Below are positions 24,769 to 34,000 of a stretch of DNA of 51,540 nt, piece after piece. The DNA is from Bacteroidales bacterium UBA5226. GTDB taxonomy: Bacteria > Bacteroidota > Bacteroidia > Bacteroidales > UBA932. The notes below the pieces were generated by a model. The model was given only the letters and a program-made list of their open reading frames with translations. It searched no databases and had not been told where the DNA came from. Each line of letters opens with the position of its first letter. Within the stretch, counting starts at the first letter, position 1. The translations under genes were made by a program, and so were the position numbers. The DNA is taken from assembly GCA_002409325.1 (NCBI GenBank), contig DHUU01000019.1, positions 1 through 51,540 of the forward strand, given 5' to 3'.

Positions 24769-26052
24769 TTAGAGTGCATTGGCACGGCTCCAGGCGGGAA
24801 TCTTCTGGCCGTCGCGACGGATGGTCGGCGAGTCGTTCACCTGGAAGTCGTTGGTCGAATTGTTGGTGTCCTGATAAATAGGCGTACCATCGGCACGCTC
24901 CCCAATAACCTTGCGGGAAACCGATTTGCCGTTATAGGTTGTTTCCACTGAAGTGCCTCCGGCGTCTACAAAGCCTGGTATGCGTTTCATATTGAGCGCA
25001 CTCATAGAGGTAAGCAGTTCAACCCCGTCCAGTACGGCATCTGCCGGAATCTTGGCATACCTTGTAGAGGAGGGGCCTACCACAACTTGCCAGTTTCCTG
25101 GCAGTTCCCAGTAAGATTTGTTCACTACGGCGTCGTCTATGCGGAATATGCAGAACGCTGCACCAAATACCGAGGTCAGCCACTGCATCTTGTTTGGTGA
25201 CCACCAGAAGATATACGGCATGTCGGGACAATCGGGGTTCCCACGCAGGGCATTCCCTGACCAGCATTCCCATTCACTCATTGAGTTATTGAAGGAAGCC
25301 GGGTTGTTGACGGTATGGTTGATCGCTTCCTGGGCCACTACCACTGCTTCTCCCGGCTTGAGTGGATATTGCTTTCCGCTGCCGGGGAATTGCCAAACTA
25401 CAAGCCCGTAAACATAATTCTCACGGCCGTCTTCTTCGGGCCACGAGGGCAGGTTAGTGGTGGCAATATTGGGGTGCAGTTGTGCAAAGCACAGACCGTC
25501 CAGGTAGAACACGTCTTGTCCATTGTTATAGATGGTGTAGGTCTGGTCACGGAAATAGTAAGGAGCGACCCCGCAATAGTAAATCTCGCTGAACAGCACC
25601 GATCCCACCTTGGCCGGACGGATATTGATGGTATATTCCGGGTTGGAAGCCACATCCTGAGGGGTAATATCCTTGGTGAAAGGAACGTTCAGTGACGAGC
25701 CGTTCAGCCTGTATGTGCCTTTGGGACTGGTAACGCTTCCCGATACGCTTACTGCATAAACCCCGGGGGTGAGGGAGCAGGATACAATGTTGTTATCGCC
25801 CACTATACTCTTGAACGAAGAACCTTCCTGGTAATTGATAAAATTCACTTCCAGACCTTTTGTCTGGAACGTGGGATCGGGTTCCGCTTCACCGTTATAA
25901 GGTACAAAACCGGTCACGGCATTCACTTTATACGAAACAGTGATCATATGGACTTTCTCGGCTTGGTTGGCTTCCTGCATCATTTTTATACAGGAAGTGG
26001 TCACACTAGAGAAAAGGCATACGACCGCGCTTAATAAAAATATCTTTTTCAT
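24769..26052 (-). CDS. DUF4876 lipoprotein
   Basis: 427 residues with a lipoprotein signal (SSVTTSC, Cys21), so it is anchored in the outer membrane, probably facing outward. The N-terminal third is beta-rich and immunoglobulin-like (PGVYAVSVSGSVTSPKGTYR, ITPQDVASNPEYTINIRP); the middle reads VGSVLFSEIYYCGVAPYYFR and YTIYNNGQDVFYLDGLCFAQ, which is lamin-tail-like and typical of DUF4876. The C-terminus contains MKRIPGFVDAGGTSVETTYN and ends ...IPAWSRANAL. No catalytic motif is visible. It lies 14 bp after the TonB receptor gene, the position a SusD-like surface lipoprotein takes in SusCD pairs, but it shares no similarity with SusD. Confidence 0.82.
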   Translation of the reverse strand: MKKIFLLSAVVCLFSSVTTSCIKMMQEANQAEKVHMITVSYKVNAVTGFVPYNGEAEPDPTFQTKGLEVNFINYQEGSSFKSIVGDNNIVSCSLTPGVYAVSVSGSVTSPKGTYRLNGSSLNVPFTKDITPQDVASNPEYTINIRPAKVGSVLFSEIYYCGVAPYYFRDQTYTIYNNGQDVFYLDGLCFAQLHPNIATTNLPSWPEEDGRENYVYGLVVWQFPGSGKQYPLKPGEAVVVAQEAINHTVNNPASFNNSMSEWECWSGNALRGNPDCPDMPYIFWWSPNKMQWLTSVFGAAFCIFRIDDAVVNKSYWELPGNWQVVVGPSSTRYAKIPADAVLDGVELLTSMSALNMKRIPGFVDAGGTSVETTYNGKSVSRKVIGERADGTPIYQDTNNSTNDFQVNDSPTIRRDGQKIPAWSRANAL

Positions 26053-26066
26053 ATCGTAGTCTCCCT

Positions 26067-28913
26067 TTATTTAATTTTTGCCGTTAACTGCAAGCCAAAG
26101 AAGAAGACGCTCGAATTCCTGCGTTCATAGGAACCCGGATATATCTTGCTTTCATACAGGGGCGTGCTGCGAAACATATTCTGTGCATAGAAAGAAACGT
26201 CCAAGTAGTCTCCAAACTGTTTGGTTACGTTGAAATTGAAGCAAATCAGAGGGGGCAGCGTAGGTTCGATCAACAGACGCATATTGTCCACATCGTTTCT
26301 ACGGTCTATCCCGGCAAATTCAGCAGCTTTTGCTTCATCGTCAAACCAGGCAGGGTCAAAATCATACATTTTCCCGTCCTGACGAGAAATGTAACCCACG
26401 GGAATGGTGTCATTGGCATAAGTATTCCACTGTTTTTCTCCCCAGATCACATTGGCAGTAAGAGAAACAACGAACCCCAGCTTCGGGATGTTGTGGGTAA
26501 CAATCAGATTGGTGGAGAAATTCCGGTAATAGGAAGTACCGTTCAGATTGCCTTCAAAGACCCCCATGTGCGGGTATTGATCATAGGCGGTGGCTTTGTT
26601 CTTGTTCCAGAAGGAATAGCCTCTGCGGGTATCTTCCGATTCGTACCAGGCGCCGTTCAGGATGAACGAGGTACGGATGGCATCAATACGGCCGAAGTTG
26701 ATGTCGAATTCTATACCCTTTTGATGGTGCACGCCTACGTTGCCCGGTTGTGAATAATTGATCAGGTATTGGTAGGTGATCGGTTCTTTAAGGGCCGGCA
26801 GTGATCCGTCTGCAGGATAATCGGCTTTTTTCAGTGCCGAATATATTGTCAGGGGAACACTCTTGAAGGTATTAACGGCTTTACTGAAGCTGTACCCGTT
26901 GTCACAGGCTTCCTTGTAAGCGATGATAGAGTAAGTCACCTGTCCTATCTTTCCGCTCAGGCCCACTTCGATCTTTTGTGTCTTGGACATTTCCAGTTCT
27001 TCGTTCACGGTATCGAAGATACGCGTTGTAATGACCTGGAAGTGCTGGGCATCGGTCCCGTAGGATGACGTGGAGTTATCAAAGTTCAACAGGTCAAAGT
27101 AAGCCTTATCGGGATAAAGATATGCCAGGGTAGGTGCTTTGCGGGTAATCCCGTAGGCTGCGTTCAGCGTCAAAACCTCGGGCAGAATGTCAATGGATGC
27201 ATTCACACGGGGCGAGAGACCGCCGCCAAAATTCAGCACATGGTCATAGCGGATACCGGCCGAGATTTGCAAATGCCGGTTGGCAAACTCCCAGTCAAAG
27301 TTTTCTTCTGCATACACCCCGAACTGGTTCACGAAGGGAATGTCCTTGTAGGAACGCTCGCGCTGGGTGGCGTCAGAGTAGGATACAGAACGGTACGGCG
27401 GATTGAGCGGATCAAATATTTTCCCTTCCCCTACGTTGCCGTCGCTCTTGAAATCGGCCCCTATCACCATGCGGTGGTGCGTGGCACCCAGGTCACCGGC
27501 AAAATTGGCTTTCACCTTGGCAAAGGTGTTGAGTTCCCGGCCGTCTATGGTGTAATCGTACTGGTACTGTGAAGGCAGGGTCCAGGCAATAAAGTATTCT
27601 TCCCCGGCAGGCACGCTTGTCACCAGGTTGCCGTTTATGTCATATATTTTGTTGCCCTGAATGCTGGAAAGAACCGATCCGTCCTTTTTGGACAACGAGT
27701 AGGCTACCGTTGCGTTGGTGGCCTCGTCATAGAAGTAGCTGTCGCGGTCTGTGTAAGCAAACTGCACATTGTACTCAAGGCTTTTGAAAAAGTTGCGGTT
27801 GAAGGTGATGGTCCCCTTGGTGTTGGCGCGGATTCCCAGGTCTTTCTGACGCTGTATGGTCACGTCCTGTTCATCGTCGGGATTGGGTTCAGCTTTGTCC
27901 AGGGCAGACAGGATATTCACAGAAGTGTTGGTGTACCATTTTCCAATGGTGTTGGAATACCCTATGCGGGCAGTAACTCGGCGGTAGTAATCGTATCCTT
28001 CCCTGGGATCGGATACACTGTAGGAATAGTCGCCACTGTAGTTCAAACTCCCTGCATTTTTTCCCAGGTTCACCCCGTGGGTTACAGTTCCCTGGTAAAG
28101 GTTGGGATTGGTGTTGAACTTGATGGTCAACGGCTGGCGGCCGGTCTTTGAATTCACTATGATGGCTCCTGCCGTGATGTCTCCGTATTCAACGGAAGGC
28201 ACCCCGCGGATAACCTCAATGGATTCAATGTTGTCTGTAGTGATGGTACGCAGGTCCACCCCTATGGAGGGTGTAGTTCCCGATGTGCTGGGCGTTGAAC
28301 CGCCAATGGCCGAAGACATAATCTGCATGTTGGCGTTGTTCGATATGGGCGCCCCGTCCATCAGAATGGCAGTTCCAAGGCTGCTGCCCCCGCGGATAGA
28401 TGCTGTTGTGACAGAGGTAAGGTCGGACTTTACGGTGGCAGCACCGGGCAATAACGACATGACATCGGCCAGCGAGGTCAGCTGCATGTGTTCCATCGCG
28501 GTTTTGTTGATTTTGGATGCCGTGGCTGCCCCCGCCTTGTTGGACTCGGCGGTTACGACAATTTCTTCCAGCCGGAAGTTCGATACCAGCAGTACGAAAT
28601 CAAGTACCTGCTGTTTGGAGAGGTCAACCTCTATGGTCTTTTCTTCCAGGCCCAGGAACCTGGCTGTGACCTGCAAATCACGCGTCGGGAGGTTGTTGAT
28701 CACATAGTGCCCGTTCTCATCGGTAGTCACCGCTATGCTTAAAGAAGCAATGCTCACCGAGGCATACGGCACAGGAAGCTTTTGGTCTTCGTCCATTTCG
28801 TAGACATACCCTTCCAGGGTTACGCCCTGTTTTCTCTGAGCCTGCAGCGTGAGTGTGCTCGCCAGCAGAAACAGCAGCGTTACGAAAGGAAGCCACATCT
28901 TAAGTTTTTTCAT
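26067..28913 (-). CDS. TonB-dependent receptor with carboxypeptidase-like N-terminal domain
   Basis: 948 residues. After a signal peptide (ending TLQAQ) comes a CarboxypepD_reg-like domain at about 32-115 (VTLEGYVYEMDEDQ, VTTDENGHYVINNLPTRDLQ), then a plug domain (EEIVVTAESNKAG, LADVMSLLPGAAT, IESIEVIRGVPSVEYGDITA) and a 22-strand-type barrel ending in SSVFFFGLQLTAKIK. It imports a ligand across the outer membrane using TonB energy. It is shorter than SusC proteins and lacks the SusC box, and its partner is a DUF4876 lipoprotein rather than SusD, so a non-glycan ligand (peptide, metal or cofactor complex) is more likely. It starts 50 bp after the second C25 gene with no obvious terminator between, so co-transcription with the peptidases is plausible. 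Confidence 0.92.
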   Translation of the reverse strand: MKKLKMWLPFVTLLFLLASTLTLQAQRKQGVTLEGYVYEMDEDQKLPVPYASVSIASLSIAVTTDENGHYVINNLPTRDLQVTARFLGLEEKTIEVDLSKQQVLDFVLLVSNFRLEEIVVTAESNKAGAATASKINKTAMEHMQLTSLADVMSLLPGAATVKSDLTSVTTASIRGGSSLGTAILMDGAPISNNANMQIMSSAIGGSTPSTSGTTPSIGVDLRTITTDNIESIEVIRGVPSVEYGDITAGAIIVNSKTGRQPLTIKFNTNPNLYQGTVTHGVNLGKNAGSLNYSGDYSYSVSDPREGYDYYRRVTARIGYSNTIGKWYTNTSVNILSALDKAEPNPDDEQDVTIQRQKDLGIRANTKGTITFNRNFFKSLEYNVQFAYTDRDSYFYDEATNATVAYSLSKKDGSVLSSIQGNKIYDINGNLVTSVPAGEEYFIAWTLPSQYQYDYTIDGRELNTFAKVKANFAGDLGATHHRMVIGADFKSDGNVGEGKIFDPLNPPYRSVSYSDATQRERSYKDIPFVNQFGVYAEENFDWEFANRHLQISAGIRYDHVLNFGGGLSPRVNASIDILPEVLTLNAAYGITRKAPTLAYLYPDKAYFDLLNFDNSTSSYGTDAQHFQVITTRIFDTVNEELEMSKTQKIEVGLSGKIGQVTYSIIAYKEACDNGYSFSKAVNTFKSVPLTIYSALKKADYPADGSLPALKEPITYQYLINYSQPGNVGVHHQKGIEFDINFGRIDAIRTSFILNGAWYESEDTRRGYSFWNKNKATAYDQYPHMGVFEGNLNGTSYYRNFSTNLIVTHNIPKLGFVVSLTANVIWGEKQWNTYANDTIPVGYISRQDGKMYDFDPAWFDDEAKAAEFAGIDRRNDVDNMRLLIEPTLPPLICFNFNVTKQFGDYLDVSFYAQNMFRSTPLYESKIYPGSYERRNSSVFFFGLQLTAKIK

Positions 28914-28963
28914 TACTCTTGCTTTGTGCTTTAGGTTAATTTGTAAATATAATATTTTGACGG

Positions 28964-31039
28964 TTAATTGTTATTCAGCCGTTTGACGGTTTTCATCATT
29001 TCCTTACGCAGCACATCGGGGAGGCCTTTCTGCCTGAGTTGCTCCTCCAGTGCTGCAGCTATCTGTATTCTTTGCTCCGAGTAATTGAACCAGCCTAGCG
29101 CCTCGGCCATAACAACGCGTAAATCGGCCGATTGTGCCCCATCGGCCAGAAAACCGAGGAGTTCCGGGATTCTGAAATGCTGCGGATTGTTGCGCAGATA
29201 GCGGATTCCGGTTTCATCCAGAGCAGGGTTTTCCAGTCCGGCTCCTCCGCCCACCAGGGCCGGGTTAAAGACATTCAGTGCCGTTTGGGCAGCATACTGC
29301 ACGCGTTTGGTTTGATAAGCACCGGCTTGAAGGGCTTTCAGTGGTTCTATGAATTCATTGCAGCCCATTTTGCCTGCCATACTGCATGCCTGACGGCGTA
29401 CGTTTTCATACGGATCACTGAAACCGCTCATAATAATGGCTTTGGTGTGCTCGTCTGCAAATTTTGCCGACAGCAAAAGTGCCTGCATCCTGACAATGAA
29501 GGAGGGATCGGCCCTGAAAATTTCTTCCAGTCCGGCAGAGGTTATGTTCCCCATGCCTGTCAGTTGCTTAAGTGCCATGGCCCGCTGCATGGGTTCACGG
29601 GCATGCAGGTACCCGCGCCAGTAGACTTCGGGAGCACCGGCAGCCAGTGCGCGGTTCCATTCATCTGCTTTGTCGCAGGCTGAAAAGCGGAAGGTGGGGT
29701 CTCCCAGCATGTGTGACTCCAGCGTAACCACTTCCTTCTGCCAGAATCCCAGGCGGATGCCCATTCCCATGTAGCCAATGAGCTGGTCTGCGACTTTGTC
29801 CTGCAGCACGTTCACCGTATTGCCCTGGGCGGTAACCGTCAGGCTTCCGGGCACAAACAGGTAGGAGCCAGCAACGTAGCCTTCTTCATGGAACGATCCG
29901 TTGTAGCAGGCGTTGAACATGACCACCCTTGCTCCGGGTTTGAGTTTGTTCAGGTCTGCCAGCACAATATTCCTGTTGGATGCATCGGTGGAATCCTTCA
30001 CGGCATAGACTGCCAGTGTGTCTGGATGGAATATGGCCGGATCCAGGTGGTACGTCTGACAGTTCATCTTTATGAATTTCTGCTGGTCTTCCGGCTTTTT
30101 GTATCGTTTGTATTGCTGACGCAACAGGTGTTTTAGCCAGCTAATGTTATCTTTGAAATTATGTGCGGGGTAATCTCCATTGATGTATTGTGTGCCCGGT
30201 GCCCCGTGTTCATAAAATGCAAGAAGGTCTGTTCCCGGCCGTTGAATCTGGTCATAGAGCAGGTATTTCATGAGTGGATCCTGCCGGAAATTTAGGAACG
30301 TATTCCCTCCAGCAGAGGCAAATGCCTGCGGGAAATATTCGCCATACACCAGTGCATACTGGCGCCACGCTGTCAGACAGTCCGAGTTGTACCCTTCACC
30401 GGCAAAATGTATGAGCCGGTCAAAAGGATTCGTTTCCTTGTGGGCAGCCACTACCTTCTGCAGGTAGCTACGCAGCAGTTCGAACCGCCGTGCCTTGTTG
30501 CCGCCGCACAAGTCGTTGGGCACTTTCATCCGTGCCGAGTAAATGGTTGGCTGTAGCCGCTGGGTTCCTTCCTCCGAGAGCCAGTAGTAATGCCACGAGG
30601 GTTGGAGGCTATCTTGTTTTATGTAATTGAATTTCAAATCAAAGCAATCGTAGAACCGATCCGAGGGAACGGAACATTCGTCCCATGGAAAGCGGTTCTG
30701 GTTCATCTTGAAGGCTGTTGTAAGGTGCTGGGCTCCCAACACACGGGCCACGGGAATTTCTCCTACCAGCACTATCCCTTCCAGCCTTGGCTTGCGGTTG
30801 TACAATTTCAGGATCCGGGCTTTTACCTGGTCCGGCGTCTGCCAGTCCCCTGCCAAAATGGTGGTGGGCAACCCTTCTGCATCCAGTATTGCCTTGTAGG
30901 CATCTACTTCTGCTTTGCATGCGTTATACGAAGCCTGGTCAATGATAATGGCGAAAGAGCTTACCGGGCGGTTATTCAGGGTAGCTTGGGCTGTGAGACT
31001 CAGGGCCAGCAGGCAAATGACCAATAATATTTTTTTCAT
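28964..31039 (-). CDS. secreted C25 (gingipain-like) cysteine peptidase with helical repeats
   Basis: 691 residues with a signal peptide (MKKILLVICLLALSLTAQA). Residues about 25-460 form a clan CD C25-like domain: opening strand SSFAIIIDQASYNACKAEVD, catalytic His278-Gly in AFYEHGAPGTQ and catalytic Cys378 in VMFNACYNGSF, with LGDPTFRF near the domain end as in gingipains. Residues about 480-690 look like HEAT-type helical repeats (SDPYENVRRQACSMAGKMG; SADLRVVMAEALGWFNYSEQ). No type IX secretion C-terminal domain is visible. C25 enzymes cleave proteins after Arg or Lys in the known cases; specificity here cannot be told. It follows the larger two-module gene by one base, so translation is coupled. 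Confidence 0.85.
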   Translation of the reverse strand: MKKILLVICLLALSLTAQATLNNRPVSSFAIIIDQASYNACKAEVDAYKAILDAEGLPTTILAGDWQTPDQVKARILKLYNRKPRLEGIVLVGEIPVARVLGAQHLTTAFKMNQNRFPWDECSVPSDRFYDCFDLKFNYIKQDSLQPSWHYYWLSEEGTQRLQPTIYSARMKVPNDLCGGNKARRFELLRSYLQKVVAAHKETNPFDRLIHFAGEGYNSDCLTAWRQYALVYGEYFPQAFASAGGNTFLNFRQDPLMKYLLYDQIQRPGTDLLAFYEHGAPGTQYINGDYPAHNFKDNISWLKHLLRQQYKRYKKPEDQQKFIKMNCQTYHLDPAIFHPDTLAVYAVKDSTDASNRNIVLADLNKLKPGARVVMFNACYNGSFHEEGYVAGSYLFVPGSLTVTAQGNTVNVLQDKVADQLIGYMGMGIRLGFWQKEVVTLESHMLGDPTFRFSACDKADEWNRALAAGAPEVYWRGYLHAREPMQRAMALKQLTGMGNITSAGLEEIFRADPSFIVRMQALLLSAKFADEHTKAIIMSGFSDPYENVRRQACSMAGKMGCNEFIEPLKALQAGAYQTKRVQYAAQTALNVFNPALVGGGAGLENPALDETGIRYLRNNPQHFRIPELLGFLADGAQSADLRVVMAEALGWFNYSEQRIQIAAALEEQLRQKGLPDVLRKEMMKTVKRLNNN

Positions 31040-31040
31040 A

Positions 31041-34000
31041 CTACTTCATATATGCGGTTAAACGGTAAATGGTTTTCTGTAGTTCGTCGCGCAGTGCCGG
31101 ATCGGTGGTGGCACTGTCTGCCAGCAGTTCGTTGCAGGCCTGCACTATTGCTGCCCGGCGGGGGGCCCGGACGTACCAGCCTAAAATTTCGGCAAGCTGT
31201 ACACGGAATGCTGCATCGGTTTGCTTATCATGTAAAGCCTTCAGTAGTGCATCCATCAGCTGCGGATACGGATTGTTGCGTAAAGAATTGGGATACCATG
31301 ACTTTGCCGTCTTGGGATCCAGGTAATTGTCTATCAGTTTCCAGCAGGACTGTTTCATGCCTTCCCCTCTCTCGATCATGGTGTTAACCTTGGTCAGATA
31401 AGCTTGCTTGTCGTGCAGGTAAACGGCCTTGTCTATAGTTTCGGCAAATTCCTGCCGCAGCAGCCCGGTATCAAAATGACCCGCCACAAACGACACGTTA
31501 TCAAGCACGCGCACAGACTGTACGTCATCCATATAGGTCTTTACCACATAGGGAATGAATTCGTCCAGTCCCACTTTTCCCATGAAGTAAATGGATTTGC
31601 GGCGGATGAATTCATACGGATCTGCACTGCCCATCTTCAGCAGTTCAACATACAGCGGCCCCTGGTATCGGGCCAACAGGTGCATGCACTGAAGTCGCAG
31701 CATATACGAAGGGCTTTCGCAGAAAGTTCTGTAGAGCAATTCGGGCATGCCGGGATACGACAGTTCATGCAGTTTGTAGAGAGCAAGTCCCTGCACGTCA
31801 TATTCGGGGGCGGTCTGCAGCTTGTTCAGCCAATAGGCGGGATCCGATGAGTAAAAATCGATATCCGGCTTAGCTTCTCCGATAAAGCGGAAGGTGGGGT
31901 CTCCTATGATGTGCGATTCCAGAATATTCACATTCCTGGCCCACTCCCCTATCCGGCAACCCAAAGACAACAGTCCCATCAAATCCGAGGAAGACTTATC
32001 CTGCAGTACGTTTACCGAATTGCCAAAGCAGGCGATTGTGCCGCTTCCTTCTGTCAGGATATAGCTAGTGGCAATGCAGTCATCTTCACGGAAGTCGGCG
32101 TTGTAACAGGCGTCAAAAATCACTATCCGGGCTTGTGGCTTAATGGTGGTAATATCGTTCAGGAGAAAGCCCTGCGCCGCGTCATAAATTGAATCCTGCA
32201 GCCGTATGGCGGGATCGAAATACGTAGCCGTCCAGGTGGAATCTATACCGTACTCCTTTTCAATCCTGCGCATGTAGTTGGTCATCTCGGGCGAACCTTC
32301 TGCAAACCTGCCATAGCGCACCTGCTGCTCTATCAGTGAGCGCAGTGACCTCTGGCCATCAGTAAAGTAAGCTTCTTCATCCATGGCAGGCGGATTGCCT
32401 GTAATGTATTGGCGTTCGGCAACCCCATGTTCGTGGAAGAGGAACAGATCCACCTCTTTGCGCTGCAGTTCGCTGGTCAGCACGTCTTTTATGGTCTCGG
32501 GATACATGTAGAACATATACAGTTTGGCGGTTTCTGCCGTACGGAAAGCCTGGGGGAACTGCTCATTCAGTGTAACTTGTTCGTCTTTCCAGGCCGACAG
32601 GGAATTTGAAAAGGATCCTTCTCCCGTGTACGATACCAGGCAATCGGCCCTATTGGTCTGTGCCTTGTTGGCTACCACCTTTTGCAGGTAACGGCGGATC
32701 TGAGCGTATCCTTCTTCACCGGGCAGAGACGGTTTAATTCGGCCTGTGTAAATATCACACCCAATTTCCTGCGGACCGCGGCCGCTCAGGTTGTAATAAA
32801 AGAACAACGGTTGCAGACTGTCCTGCTGCAGGAAATCAAATTGCAAGTCAAAATCGTCGTAGAAGCGGTCAGAGGGCACCGACGATTCGCGCCAGGACAT
32901 TGTCTGATCCATCTTAAAAGCCGAGGTCATGTGTTGCGCTCTCCGCACCATGGGAATGGGAACCTGCCCTACAAAAACCGCACCTTCCAGCGCTTTTTGC
33001 CGGTAATATTTCCCCAGCTGTGCCTTTATCTGTTCCGGTGACTGCCAGTCCCCTGCAAGCACATACCCGGTGAGTCCGTCTTTTTCAACGGCCTGGCGGT
33101 ACGCCTCGATAGATTCCTTACAGGCCCTGTAAGTGGCATTGTCTACCACAATGGCAAAGCTTCGACGGGAGGGCATTTCCTTCACTTCAAATGCTTTTCC
33201 TGTCAGCCTGCCAATGGTTTTGGCCAACTCGTTCTTGACTGCCGGATCCTTTTCTTTGGCGTATATATCCCGGCAAGCGGCCACAATGTCCGCTTTGCGG
33301 AAGGAGAACATATACCAACCCAGCGTTTCTGCCGTTGTAACACGTTGCTCCGTTTTGCGCGAGGTGTCGCGCAGGAAGGTTAACAGCACATCTGCCATCT
33401 GCGCATTCTGTTTGTTGCGTTGCGCAGGAATGACCCAGCGCAGTTCTTTATCCGTTGCGTCTGGTTTGGCTATAACGGCCAGGTTCTGATCACGTGAATC
33501 CCGGGAATATTGCAGGCTCTTGAGCAGTGCCTGAAAGTTTTCCTCTGTTGGCCAAAGCGGACTTTTTGCCCGGTAAGCCATCGCAGCCGCTTCAAAAGAA
33601 GCATACGGCACCTGTTCAAACACTTCGCGCAGGTGGAAGTTCACCCGCACAGTAGTGGTGGGATCAAAATATATCGCCATTACCGGCTCCAGCAGGTCTT
33701 CGTCGCCCAGCAGGTTGACCGTGAGCGCTCCCATACGCTGCAACAATTCGTAATCATCGTGCAGGGCATTAAGTACGGCCGGTTTCAGGTTGGCATCGGC
33801 AATTTTCTTGTTGAGTGTAAAGGCCTCCAGGCGCACCAGCGGGCTGGAATCGGACTGCTGTATGGCCAGCAATTCGGTAGAAAAAATGGCACTATTGCGG
33901 TACAACATTCTCATTGCCAGCGATTTATAGTCTCCCGTTGTGGAGGCCAGCTGCTGGCGCCAGAATACCGGATTGGCCGCCTGCAACCGGATATCCTTAT